NCBI RefSeq assembly: GCF_014489555.1 | Contig: NZ_CP060784.1 | Location: 2,914,001 to 2,978,000, forward strand | From: Hymenobacter qilianensis | GTDB lineage: Bacteria; Bacteroidota; Bacteroidia; Cytophagales; Hymenobacteraceae | Direction: 5' to 3' | Length of the DNA: 64,000 bases | In this document: piece by piece, positions 36,807 through 46,525 of the stretch | Position numbering within the stretch: the first letter of the stretch is position 1 | How the letters are laid out: each line of letters starts with the position of its first letter | Translations under genes and position numbers: made by a program | The notes under the pieces: generated by a model | The model's database searches: none | Seen by the model: only the letters and a program-made list of their open reading frames with translations | Told to the model about the DNA's origin: nothing

Positions 36807-37799
36807 ATGCCCTCCACCCAGCATTTACTGCTCAAACAAATCCTGACGGCGGCAACCGGGCCCCTTGCCCGGCGGCGGCCCGGCCTTGGAGCCATGCGCC
36901 TAGCCATGGAAATGAGCTCGTTGTTTCAGTTTATGCCGTGGGGTGTTCACCTCGAAAAGACAACGATTGAAGGCATGAGTGCCGAGTGGGCCCGCCCTGT
37001 TGGTGCCAATCCGCACCGGGTGATGCTGTACCTGCATGGTGGCGGCTACGTGCTGGGCTCCCTGAATACCCACCGGAGCCTGGTGGGCACGCTAGCCAAA
37101 CGCTGCAATACCAATGCCTTAGCCATCAACTATCGCAAAGCGCCCGACTATCCTTTCCCCGGCGCCCTCGACGATGCCCTGCTGGCCTACCACTGGCTGC
37201 TGAAGCAAGGATTTGCCCCCCACAACATCATTTTGGCCGGCGACTCGGCCGGCGGCGGCTTGGCGCTGGCCTTGCTTATTGCCCTGCGCGAAGAAGGCCA
37301 GCCCTTGCCGGCTGCTGCCGTCGGCCTCTCTCCCTGGACCGACCTCGATATGCCCGATGCCCTGCTGCGCCGGGTGGCACGCGAGGAAACCCAGCTGCTG
37401 GAGGCGCTTGAAATGCGCGGCTGGGGCCCTCACTACGCCGGCGAAACGCCTCTTTCTCACCCGTTAGTGTCGCCGGCCCGCGCCGCGGTGCACGGGTTGC
37501 CGCCGCTGCTCATTCAAATATCAGATTCGGAAGTGCTGTGCGAAAGCGTATTGTGCTTCACCGATAAAGCCCGCACAGCGGGCGTAGAGGTTACTTTACA
37601 GTCATTTACAGGCTTAGTGCACTGGTGGCACCTGTTCTGGCGATTGTTGCCCGAAGCCCGCGAAGCCCTGGACGGTGTAGCCATATTCGTAGATAGCATC
37701 TGGGCAACTCAGCCGGTTGTGTTGCACTTGCCCACTCTCAGGCCCACTAGCCCGATAGTCATTGCAAGTGCGGCGCGCCCCCGCAAAAGGGCCGCATAA
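36807..37799 (+). CDS. Alpha/beta hydrolase, hormone-sensitive-lipase (abhydrolase_3) type
   Basis: 330 residues. Oxyanion motif YLHGGGYVLGS, nucleophile GDSAGGGLALAL and late catalytic His in FTGLVHWWHLFW mark the HSL/bacterial esterase family; the acid is probably Asp in LIQISDSEVL. It hydrolyses esters of short or medium acyl chains. TTTGCCCCCCAC falls in-frame as FAPH. The start at 36807 directly follows a palindrome, so translation may depend on folding there. Confidence 0.88.
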   Translation: MPSTQHLLLKQILTAATGPLARRRPGLGAMRLAMEMSSLFQFMPWGVHLEKTTIEGMSAEWARPVGANPHRVMLYLHGGGYVLGSLNTHRSLVGTLAKRCNTNALAINYRKAPDYPFPGALDDALLAYHWLLKQGFAPHNIILAGDSAGGGLALALLIALREEGQPLPAAAVGLSPWTDLDMPDALLRRVAREETQLLEALEMRGWGPHYAGETPLSHPLVSPARAAVHGLPPLLIQISDSEVLCESVLCFTDKARTAGVEVTLQSFTGLVHWWHLFWRLLPEAREALDGVAIFVDSIWATQPVVLHLPTLRPTSPIVIASAARPRKRAA

Positions 37800-37810
37800 A
37801 ATGGAGACGA

Positions 37811-37853
37811 AAAAAAGCCCCCCGGGCACTTTAAATAGGTGAAAAAGCCCCCC
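37811..37853. repeat. Direct pair of AAAAAGCCCCCC words
   Basis: Two copies (37812-37823 and 37842-37853) lie 30 bases apart in the same orientation, after the esterase stop. The usual inverted partner is missing, so this is not a terminator hairpin. Confidence 0.6.
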
Positions 37854-38037
37854 AAACCTGATAGTATAGCATGGCTGTGATAAGGAGCTTGAAAAATTTC
37901 TGCCTCAGCACCAACTATATAGCTATGTTTTCGTAGGTTTGTCGAAAGTAGTCGGCTTGCATACTATTTTTCCCGGCGAGCGAAACCGCAACGCCGTTTT
38001 TCGTTTCATTTCACCTCCTTTTAACTAACCCAACAAC

Positions 38038-38544
38038 ATGGAAGATCTGTTTAAAAAATTCATCAATGCAGGCGTTGGCTTTGTATCGCTGACCAACGAC
38101 CGTGTCCAAACCACCATCGATAAGTTGGTGAAGGAAAGCAAGTTGTCGGAGAAGGAGGGGCAGAAAATCATGGACGATCTGAAAAAGAACACCGACACCA
38201 AGCGTAAGGAGTTGGAAGCCCAGATCACGGGCATCGCCAACCGCCTCATGAAAGGTGTGGGTGTAGCCTCCAACGCCGACGTAGAGGAGCTAAAGCGCAG
38301 TGTGCGTGGCACTAAAGCGGCAACCAGCTCTGCTTCCGGCAGCAAAAGCAGCGCGAAGCCTGCCTCCAGCACTACGGCCAAAGCCGCTGGTGCTACCAAG
38401 AAGGCCGCCGACAAAGTGAGCGGCGCCGCTGGCACCGCCCAGAAATCGGCCGCTGCAAAAGCAGGTGCCGCCAAGCCAGCCGCTAAAAAAGATGCGCCAA
38501 AGGCTGCTGACAGTGGCAGCAGCGCCGCCCCCAGCGCTTCGTAA
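38038..38544 (+). CDS. Phasin-like protein with Ala/Lys-rich tail
   Basis: 168 residues. The first 90 are helical and amphipathic (DLFKKFINAGVGFVSLTNDRV, LSEKEGQKIMDDLKKN, RLMKGVGVASNADVEELKRS), like phasin/PhaF-type coats. The remaining 75 are an Ala/Lys/Ser tail (TTAKAAGATKKAADKVSG and similar), resembling histone H1-like tails that bind DNA. In other bacteria PhaF-like proteins attach polyhydroxyalkanoate granules to the nucleoid. No PHA synthase is in the window, so that role is only suggested by the two-part layout. Confidence 0.7.
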   Translation: MEDLFKKFINAGVGFVSLTNDRVQTTIDKLVKESKLSEKEGQKIMDDLKKNTDTKRKELEAQITGIANRLMKGVGVASNADVEELKRSVRGTKAATSSASGSKSSAKPASSTTAKAAGATKKAADKVSGAAGTAQKSAAAKAGAAKPAAKKDAPKAADSGSSAAPSAS

Positions 38545-38566
38545 TTCTGCTGTTAGCGCAACGCGT

Positions 38567-38604
38567 GAAAAGCCAGCGCCGCTTCTGCGGGCGCTGGCTT
38601 TTTC
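38567..38604 (+). terminator. Rho-independent terminator after the phasin-like gene
   Basis: GAAAAGCCAGCGCC (38567-38580) pairs with GGCGCTGGCTTTTTC (38590-38604), short loop, T5 run. Confidence 0.85.
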
Positions 38605-38731
38605 GTAGGCAAACACTACGTGTTGCAATAGCAGCAGTGCAGTTTTGATTTTTGCTTTGCTGGGGGCATTTTGCTTACCTTTCCTGTCGAGGCTGGCCAA
38701 GCTACCTTTTCACGGGCTTCTTTTTTCGGGC

Positions 38732-40414
38732 ATGTTCAAAAACACGATTTCTAATCTGGGCCGCATCCGGCAGGTAATGGAGGTGCTGGTGCGCTACGGG
38801 TTTGAGGATGTAGTAACCAGTACGGCGCTGCGCCGCTTAGTGCCGCAGGGACGCCGGGTATCGTGGCAGCACGCGGAGAAAACGGTGTTTGACACCAACC
38901 GCTGGCAACGCATTCGCTTGATTATTGAAGAACTAGGTCCCACGTTTATCAAACTGGCCCAAGCCCTGAGCAACCGCCCCGATTTGCTTCCCGAGGCCCT
39001 GATCGACGAGTTTGAAAAGCTGCAAAGTGACGTGCCGCCCTTCCCAGTGGTCACGGCTCGCCGCCTGATCGAGGAAGAATTGGGAAGGCCCATCTCGGAA
39101 GTCTTCAGCGAGTTTGATGATACGACGCTGGGTTCGGCCAGCATCGGGCAGGTACACAGGGCGCGCCTGCTCACGGGCGAGGAAGTGGTGGTGAAAGTGC
39201 AGCGGCCCGGCGTGCAGGAGAAAGTCCGCACCGACCTGAGCTTGCTGCGCGAGCTGGTGCGCCTCACGGCCGGCTTTCTGCGCAAGCAGGGCCTGAGCAA
39301 TCCGCAAGATATTGTAGACGCCTTCGAGCGCAGCATGACCAAGGAACTGGACTACACCTCAGAGGCCCGGAGCATGGACCAGTTTCGCAAGCTCTACGAA
39401 GACTACGAGACGTTTTATGTGCCGAAGCCTTACCGCGAGTTCTCTACCAGCAAAATTCTGGTTATTGAGTTTGTGAGCGGCTGCAAAATATCCAACAAGC
39501 CGCAGCTGCTGGAATGGGGCCTCGACCCGGCTAAAGTGGCCGAAACGGGCATGGATATCTACCTGACTCAGATTTTTGAGTTTGGCGTTTTTCACGCCGA
39601 CCCGCATCCCGGCAACGTACTGGTGCGGCCCGACGGCACCATCGTGCTCATCGACTTCGGCATGGTAGGCAAGCTCACCAAGCAGCAGAAATACGCGTTT
39701 GCCGGCGTGTTTATCGGGATGGCGCGGCAGGACGCACGCAGCATGGCGCTCAATTTCCGCCGCCTCGCGCTCCACGCCGAAATTCCGGATATGCGCCGCT
39801 TCGAAGCCGACCTCAACGAGCTGATTGAGGACTTTACGGTACTCGACGTGAAGGAGATGAGCATGTCGGACCTCGCCGACCGCCTGCAAGTTATCATCTA
39901 CGATTACAAATTGCAGGTGCCGGGGGCCGTTTTCCTGATTCTGCGGGCGCTGGTAATTCTGGAAGGTATCGGCAAGGTGCTGCACCCGTCATTCAACACA
40001 TTTGAGTTTGTGCGTCCCTACGGCGCCCGCATCATTGCCGAGCAATACTCGCCCGAAAACCTGATGAGCGAAGCCCAATATACGGGCGTGCAGCTCCTGT
40101 CTTTGCTGAGCACATTGCCCACGGATGTGCGGCAGATTATGCGCAAAATTTCCCGCGGTGATTTGCGGGTGAAAGTAGAATTGGGCGGTTATCAGTCGCT
40201 GCTGCGCAAAGCCGATCAGTTGGTGAGCCGCACAATTATTGCCCTGCTGGCCGTGGCTTTTCTGCTGTTCTCAGGTCTGAGCTTGATGGGCAGATATTCA
40301 GCCGAAATGGCCTATCACCGCGGCATTCCCATGCTGACGTGGTTCGGGCTGGGCGTAACGGGCTTTCTATTATTGGTGCTGGTGATAATGGGGCTGCGGA
40401 AGCCGCGAGACTAG
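38732..40414 (+). CDS. ABC1/UbiB family atypical kinase
   Basis: 560 residues from the ATG at 38732 (MFKNTISNLGRIRQVMEV). Atypical kinase-like ATPase. The family's KxGQ helix reads KLAQ here (GPTFIKLAQALSNRPDLLP). The Ala-rich loop is GSASIGQVHRARL, the ATP lysine lies in VVVKVQRPGV, the catalytic loop is FHADPHPGNVLV and the metal site LIDFGMVG. Two C-terminal membrane helices (TIIALLAVAFLLFSGLSLMG and FGLGVTGFLLLVLVIMGL) anchor it. Relatives support quinone synthesis; here menaquinone metabolism would be the likely context. Confidence 0.88.
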   Translation: MFKNTISNLGRIRQVMEVLVRYGFEDVVTSTALRRLVPQGRRVSWQHAEKTVFDTNRWQRIRLIIEELGPTFIKLAQALSNRPDLLPEALIDEFEKLQSDVPPFPVVTARRLIEEELGRPISEVFSEFDDTTLGSASIGQVHRARLLTGEEVVVKVQRPGVQEKVRTDLSLLRELVRLTAGFLRKQGLSNPQDIVDAFERSMTKELDYTSEARSMDQFRKLYEDYETFYVPKPYREFSTSKILVIEFVSGCKISNKPQLLEWGLDPAKVAETGMDIYLTQIFEFGVFHADPHPGNVLVRPDGTIVLIDFGMVGKLTKQQKYAFAGVFIGMARQDARSMALNFRRLALHAEIPDMRRFEADLNELIEDFTVLDVKEMSMSDLADRLQVIIYDYKLQVPGAVFLILRALVILEGIGKVLHPSFNTFEFVRPYGARIIAEQYSPENLMSEAQYTGVQLLSLLSTLPTDVRQIMRKISRGDLRVKVELGGYQSLLRKADQLVSRTIIALLAVAFLLFSGLSLMGRYSAEMAYHRGIPMLTWFGLGVTGFLLLVLVIMGLRKPRD

Positions 40415-40421
40415 ATCATTA

Positions 40422-40447
40422 AGCATTTGCTTTGTAAAGCAAATGCT
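40422..40447. terminator. Perfect hairpin between convergent genes
   Basis: AGCATTTGCTTT (40422-40433) pairs with AAAGCAAATGCT (40436-40447), with a two-base loop. It lies between the aarF-like stop and the stop of the minus-strand gene. A T-poor tail makes strength uncertain. Confidence 0.55.
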
Positions 40448-40953
40448 CAAACTACTTTGTCATAAACCTTTGCTTCTACACCAAGAAAATCGGCGAGAGC
40501 ATAAGTCAGATCTAAAGCAGACTGGCGGCCATACGATTTATGGATGATTACTCCTTCTGTAGAATTAGGAATGGAAAACATAATGATGTAGCGTTGGTCC
40601 GCGTCAGTCCGCATACGGCCAGGTTTACCGTGCGTCACTAAGTCGGAATAATACTTCATGATTACGCGTTGAACATTCGGCAATATTTCCCACTCACCAA
40701 TTCTAAATCCTAGTATTAGGGTAAAAAAACGATAACGCTGGGCGTCTGTTTCTACCTCAATTCCTTTACGTGTAGTACCGGTTAGTATCGCAATGATAAT
40801 TGCGATAAAGCCCTGAAACATATAGCCGTGATAAATGACATACAATCCTCCTATTGCCAGTAGTAACGCTTGCCATACACTGGCTTGACCTAATATGAAT
40901 ACAGCATTAGAAGGTCTAGATGGCTTAATAATAACGGTAGAGTTTTCAGTCAT
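40447..40953 (-). CDS. Hypothetical membrane protein, low GC
   Basis: 168 residues, not recognised. Two membrane segments near residues 25-60 (SVWQALLLAIGGLYVIYHGY and FQGFIAIIIAILTG), then a soluble part with GIEVETDAQRYRFFTLILGF and IGEWEILPNVQRVIMKYYSD. It resembles in style small membrane proteins with a PH-like cytosolic part, but this is only an impression. AT-richer than the surroundings and flanked by perfect hairpins. Confidence 0.65.
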   Translation of the reverse strand: MTENSTVIIKPSRPSNAVFILGQASVWQALLLAIGGLYVIYHGYMFQGFIAIIIAILTGTTRKGIEVETDAQRYRFFTLILGFRIGEWEILPNVQRVIMKYYSDLVTHGKPGRMRTDADQRYIIMFSIPNSTEGVIIHKSYGRQSALDLTYALADFLGVEAKVYDKVV

Positions 40954-40980
40954 AGGTTTCGTGGAAATAGATAATAAATG

Positions 40981-41018
40981 TAGAAAAGGCCAAGCTATTT
41001 AAAGCTTGGCCTTTTCTA
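40981..41018 (-). terminator. Perfect 16-bp hairpin terminator
   Basis: TAGAAAAGGCCAAGCT (40981-40996) pairs with 41003-41018 around ATTTAA. It lies 14 bases past the stop of the outer-membrane protein gene on the minus strand, with T-rich ends on both sides. Confidence 0.8.
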
Positions 41019-41031
41019 CTTCGTACAACTT

Positions 41032-42195
41032 TTAGAAAGCAATACCTAAAACCAGATGAATAGAATGCTGTCGTCTTAAATGCACAGCGTAGCCTGTATG
41101 TGCGACTCCATGATTCATTCTATTATAGCGCATCTCAAGGCTAAGAATAGGTGAAGAAGGCCGGTGAATCATAATTCCACCTCCGGCTGCTACACCAAAG
41201 GCGCGTTTACTTACTTCGATGGGGTCACTCTGCGGGCTAGTAGTAGGGGCAAATGTGTCTGCCGAGGAGTCACTGATTTTGATTGCCACATTTGGGCCTG
41301 CGTTCAAGTAAGGCCGCCACACACCTTGCCCAAACTCGTAACGTACTAATAAAGGGATTTGAATTTGAGAATAATTGATGCGAATCGTGTGGATATTCTC
41401 CGGATTCCCGAGGTTATAGTAATAAAGTTCATAGGGGCCATAGGAGCCCCGCAACTGTACATAATTAGCTTCCAGTTGTAGCGAGAAATGCGTTAGGGTA
41501 GAGAAATTGACACTAGCACCTACCTGATAACCAGTTGCGTCTTTCCGCTCACCAAAACCAGCGTAGGATATTCCATCCAAGTCAAACCTTGAACTGTTAA
41601 TACCTGCCTTCACGCCGAAGGAAGCTTGCCAACCTAACGCATGCTTAACTACAGTGCTAGGTTGTGTTGGGTGACTACACTGGTTGTAAGCCATGATGAG
41701 CTGAATCATTCCCTGAGTAGTATAGGGATAACGGCTTTGAATTTCATCGGAGCCAAAGTTGAGCGATGGGCATCCAGGTAGCGTTTGGGCTAACGTAAGC
41801 TGATGCGTAGCCCGTTCAACCACCTTTACATGGGCGGAGTCGGCTACTTGCAAATAGTACAGCTTTTCTTGCTTCTCATTCTCAGCAGTGTACAAGCTAG
41901 CATAGCCTACTACGAGTGGAACCAGAAATTGAGAGGGGCCACCTAAACCAATTTTTTTACTAACTCTGACGGGCCCGGTATTGCTGCCGTAGCTGCTGAT
42001 TTCTTCGGCGCCAAACTCAATTGGCTCTATGCCTGGGCGGTAGAGACGCACTTTGTTGTTTTGTTTTCCAACAAGCTGTACACGTCCACGTAACGTGTCG
42101 CCTTTAGCCGTTACTACATAATAAGGTCCATTGCTTTGAGCATTTACACCCTTGAAAATCAAGCAAGAAATAGCAAATAGTAAAAGTTTTTTCAT
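41032..42195 (-). CDS. Outer-membrane beta-barrel protein, PorT-like
   Basis: 387 residues with signal peptide MKKLLLFAISCLIFKGVNAQ. The first half (YYVVTAKGDTLRGRVQLVG, EEISSYGSNTGPVRV) looks like a soluble beta domain. The second half is a porin-like barrel: WQASFGVKAGINSSRFDLD, YQVGASVNFSTLTHFSLQLE, WRPYLNAGPNVAIKI and a C-terminus ending in an aromatic-poor strand QHSIHLVLGIAF. This is the common PorT/OMP_b-brl_2 layout of Bacteroidota. Ligand unknown. GC is lower than in neighbours, like the preceding gene. Confidence 0.78.
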   Translation of the reverse strand: MKKLLLFAISCLIFKGVNAQSNGPYYVVTAKGDTLRGRVQLVGKQNNKVRLYRPGIEPIEFGAEEISSYGSNTGPVRVSKKIGLGGPSQFLVPLVVGYASLYTAENEKQEKLYYLQVADSAHVKVVERATHQLTLAQTLPGCPSLNFGSDEIQSRYPYTTQGMIQLIMAYNQCSHPTQPSTVVKHALGWQASFGVKAGINSSRFDLDGISYAGFGERKDATGYQVGASVNFSTLTHFSLQLEANYVQLRGSYGPYELYYYNLGNPENIHTIRINYSQIQIPLLVRYEFGQGVWRPYLNAGPNVAIKISDSSADTFAPTTSPQSDPIEVSKRAFGVAAGGGIMIHRPSSPILSLEMRYNRMNHGVAHTGYAVHLRRQHSIHLVLGIAF

Positions 42196-42270
42196 TAACA
42201 GGAAAGGGTGCTTGTATTGGACGAAGCGTATGTTTTAAAAGAATGCACGCAATAAATAAATGTATTTAAA

Positions 42271-42312
42271 TAGCAAGTAGCCCGGCAAAAACGCTTACCG
42301 GGCTACTTGCTA
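42271..42312 (-). terminator. Perfect 15-bp hairpin
   Basis: TAGCAAGTAGCCCGG (42271-42285) pairs with 42298-42312. It lies 20 bases downstream of the phosphoglucomutase stop on the minus strand. No long T run. Confidence 0.65.
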
Positions 42313-42331
42313 TCTACACTATTTCAGTGAT

Positions 42332-44067
42332 TTACTTCAACTGCATATCCTCAATTATGCTGGCTATTTTGCCCCCCAGCGCTTCGTAGCCCTGCTCGAA
42401 TTTATCTACTGAATCGAGCGGCTGTTTTACGCTGAAATAGAACTTGATTTTTGGCTCGGTGCCGGAGGGGCGGGCGGATATTTTGCTGCCATCTTCGGTT
42501 ATAAACTGAAGCACGTTGGATGCCTCTAAACCAGTGCGTGTTTCCTGCCCGTTGCGCAGGTTGCGGACGATGCCCGTATGATAGTCGCGGATTTCTACTA
42601 CCGGCGAGCCGGCAATAGTGTGAGGCGGCTGAGCGCGCAGGTCGCGCATCATTTCCTGAATCTCTTCGGCGCCGCGCTGGCCTTTTTTAGTGAGAGAAAT
42701 GAGGTCTTCGCGGTAGAGGCCGTAGGTGGCGTACATCTGCACCATTTCCTCATACAGGGTACGGCCGTTGTCTTTGGCTACGGCGGCCATTTCGGCCAGC
42801 ATCGCGCAGGCCGACACGGCGTCTTTATCGCGCACAAAGTCGCCAATCATGTAGCCGTAGCTTTCCTCGCCGCCGCCGATATAGGTTTCCTTGCCTTCCA
42901 GGTTACGGATGAGGCCGGCGATATACTTGAAGCCGGTCAGCGTCTGGTACGACTTCACGCCGTGGGCCTCGGCAATATCACCCAGCACTTCGCTGGTTAC
43001 GATGGTATACACAATGAAATCCTGCTCCGTCATTTTGCCCGCTTTCTGGCGCGCCGACAGCAGATAATACGTTAGCAGAGCGGCGGTTTGGTTGCCGTTT
43101 ACCAGAACCCATTCGCCTTTCGTGTTTTTTACGCCGATGCCTACACGGTCCGCGTCGGGGTCAGTGGCAATAACAAGGTCGGCATCAAGCTCGCGGGCCT
43201 GGTCGAGGGCCATTTGCATGGCTACTTTTTCCTCGGGGTTGGGCGACTGCACGGTTGGGAAGTTGCCGTCGGGGGTGGCTTGCGCCTCTACAATGCTGAC
43301 ATTGGTAAAGCCGAAGCGCTCCAGCGCTTTTGGCACCAACGTAATGCCGGTGCCGTGGATAGGCGTGTACACGATTTTCAGGTCGTGCTGACGCTTAATG
43401 GCTTCGGGGTTGATGCTGAGCTTTTGGACTTCGCTCAGATATGCATCGTCAATTTGCCCCCCAATCAGGTGGATACGCGACTCAACGGCCTTGAACTTAA
43501 CCGCATCCACGCTCTGAATCTGATTTACTTCGTGGATAATATTCGTGTCGTGGGGGCTACTACCTGGGCGCCGTCGTTCCAGTATACTTTGTAGCCGTTG
43601 TACTCCTTGGGGTTGTGCGAAGCTGTGATAACCACGCCGCTCTGGCAACCCAAATGACGGATGGTAAACGACAGCTCCGGCGTGGGGCGCAAGGCTTCAA
43701 ACAGATAAACCGTGATGCCATTGGCGGAAAAAATACCGGCAGCAATACGCGCAAACTCGGAGCTGTTGTTGCGCGAGTCGTGGGCCACGGCCACCTTTAT
43801 TTCCTGACTCGGAAATGAGTCCAGCAGGTAATTGCACAGGCCTTGGGTAGCCATGCCCAGGGTGTAGCGGTTCATACGGTTGGAGCCCGTACCCATCACG
43901 CCGCGCAGGCCGCCGGTCCCGAACTCCAGATCGCGGTAGAAGGCGTCATTCAGGGCTTCTTCCTGATTGCTGTCTAGCAGCTGTTGGATGTCGGCTTGGG
44001 TTTGGGCGTCGTAGTTGCCTTTGAGCCAGGTGTTTATTTTCTGCTGAACGTCGGAGGTTATGGCCAT
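42332..44067 (-). CDS. Phosphoglucomutase/phosphomannomutase family enzyme (one frameshift)
   Basis: Alpha-D-phosphohexomutase of the PgcA type, 578 residues after repair. Domains in order: substrate start ATQGLCNYLL, active serine loop VVITASHNPKEYNGYKVYW, metal loop ATDPDADRVGIG, sugar loop IGGGEESYGYMIGDFV and phosphate loop ARPSGTEPKIKFYFS. The break is at G5 (43552-43556). One more base gives AQVVAPHDTNIIHEVNQIQS. It interconverts glucose-1- and -6-phosphate for cell-surface sugars or glycogen. The serine loop is intact, so the protein should be active once the frame is repaired. Confidence 0.92.
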
Positions 44068-44151
44068 TGGGAGAAAAGAGATTAGATGCGGTTTGGCTGA
44101 AGAACGAGTGTAAAGAAAAGAGGTTTACTGAAAGCAGCCTAGCAAAAGAAC

Positions 44152-44247
44152 GTCATGCAGAGGCGAAGCCGAAGCATCTCGCGTGTGGAAGTGAGGTTAG
44201 TATTCTCACCAAACACGCGAGATGCTTCGGCTTCGCCTCTGCATGAC
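44152..44247. repeat. REP-like palindrome 5
   Basis: GTCATGCAGAGGCGAAGCCGAA and its complement ending GCCTCTGCATGAC, with arms CATCTCGCGTGT / ACACGCGAGATG. In this copy the middle arm is AGGCGAAGCCGAAG instead of AGCGNAGCGAAG, and both sides changed together. Confidence 0.82.
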
Positions 44248-44276
44248 AGTCTTTCTTGAGCGCCTTGCTACAGATT

Positions 44277-45409
<1,133 letters not shown>

Positions 45410-45591
45410 AGCGGATGGGGTGGAAATCGGGTGAGAAAAATGTTAGTTTGGTAAAAATAAGAGTTTAGCCTAAATCGTTCGGGCAAGCACGCCAGTCCGG
45501 TAGGCTGGGGGGCAAAATTCTGCGGTGTCGGACCCGAAACAGAATTGCCGAATCCTACGCACCTTTGTACTACACTTATGCCTGAGTAGCT

Positions 45592-45990
45592 ATGAATAAA
45601 GAGGAATTAAATAAAGCCCTGGTCGCCCTGATCGAGAAGAAGCAGGAACTGCACAAGCTGCCTTACAACCACGACAGCTACGACGACATCGAGGAGGAAC
45701 TGCACGATCTGGAAGACGACTTCAACGAGGAGTACGGCGCTTATCTGGAAGAAGTACTGGAAAAAGTTCACCAGCAGCTTTGCCCCGATACCGACGTGCT
45801 GCTGCCCACCGCCTACCTACCCAACGATGTAGGCGGCGACACTGGCTACGAGCCTTCGCATAAGGAAGGCGTCTGGGTCGATTCGGATGAATTTCCGGGC
45901 AAAGAAGCTCGCCTGGTGCTCGTGCCCAATCCCACGCGCCTGATTTTGTCGGTAGGCAAAAAGGTGCGCAAGGAAGTGTGGCAGGCGTAA
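45592..45990 (+). CDS. Conserved-looking hypothetical protein
   Basis: 132 residues, not recognised. The N-terminal 60 residues form an acidic coiled region (DDIEEELHDLEDDFNEEYGAYLEE). Then DTDVLLPTAYLPNDV, GVWVDSDEFPGKEARLVLVPNPTRLIL looks like a compact beta domain. Cytosolic. Codon use matches neighbours. It is followed by a REP-derived hairpin. Confidence 0.7.
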   Translation: MNKEELNKALVALIEKKQELHKLPYNHDSYDDIEEELHDLEDDFNEEYGAYLEEVLEKVHQQLCPDTDVLLPTAYLPNDVGGDTGYEPSHKEGVWVDSDEFPGKEARLVLVPNPTRLILSVGKKVRKEVWQA

Positions 45991-46030
45991 GCTTATGGTG
46001 CTGACGTATGTCAGGACAACTTGCAGTAGG

Positions 46031-46084
46031 GACTGAAAAGCCTGTCATGCAGAGCGGTAGCGAAGCATGACAGGCTTTTCAGTC
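46031..46084. terminator. Hairpin built from REP-like sequence
   Basis: A 20-bp perfect stem GACTGAAAAGCCTGTCATGC (46031-46050) pairs with 46065-46084. The inner part is a REP core (GTCATGCAGAGCGGTAGCGAAGC, 46044-46066) whose right arm has been cut short. The outer GAAAAGCC / GGCTTTTC makes a typical terminator. Confidence 0.75.
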
Positions 46085-46110
46085 TTTGTTTTTCTGAATA
46101 GAATAGCAGC

Positions 46111-46467
46111 ATGATTTACCGAATCGCGGAGCTTGCCGACTGGCAAGCAGCCCAGCAAACCGGCTTCTTCGCCAGCGCCGACTTATCGGCGGAAGGCTTT
46201 ATTCACGCCTCCGAGCTGTACCAGGTAGAAGCCACCGCCAACGGCTACTACGCCGGCCGCTCCGATATTCTGCTCCTGGAACTAGATGAATCGGAACTGT
46301 GGGTGGCAGCCGTGCCCGTGAAGCGCGAGTACGCCGAAGCTCGCAACGATTATTTTCCTCACATTTTCGCGCCGGTTCCGTTGGCGGCCATTGTGCGGGC
46401 GTTGCCTTTCCAAACTGGTTCCGATGGCCAGCACACGTTGCCGCCGGAGCTGGAAGATGAAGTTTGA
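46111..46467 (+). CDS. DUF952 family protein
   Basis: 118 residues of DUF952, a small family with an ADP-ribosyltransferase-like look. Recognisable parts are IYRIAELADWQAAQQTGFF, LSAEGFIHASELYQVEATA and YFPHIFAPVPLAAIVRALPF. Function unknown. A terminator follows. Single gene, between two hairpins. Confidence 0.85.
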   Translation: MIYRIAELADWQAAQQTGFFASADLSAEGFIHASELYQVEATANGYYAGRSDILLLELDESELWVAAVPVKREYAEARNDYFPHIFAPVPLAAIVRALPFQTGSDGQHTLPPELEDEV

Positions 46468-46473
46468 TCCAAG

Positions 46474-46506
46474 AAAAAAGCCCCCAGATATCTAGGGGGC
46501 TTTTTT
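46474..46506. terminator. Bidirectional terminator
   Basis: AAAAAAGCCCCC and GGGGGCTTTTTT arms around AGATATCTA. It lies between the convergent DUF952 and ABC-F genes. Confidence 0.85.
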
Positions 46507-46525
46507 ATGTAACATGCTGGCGCTG

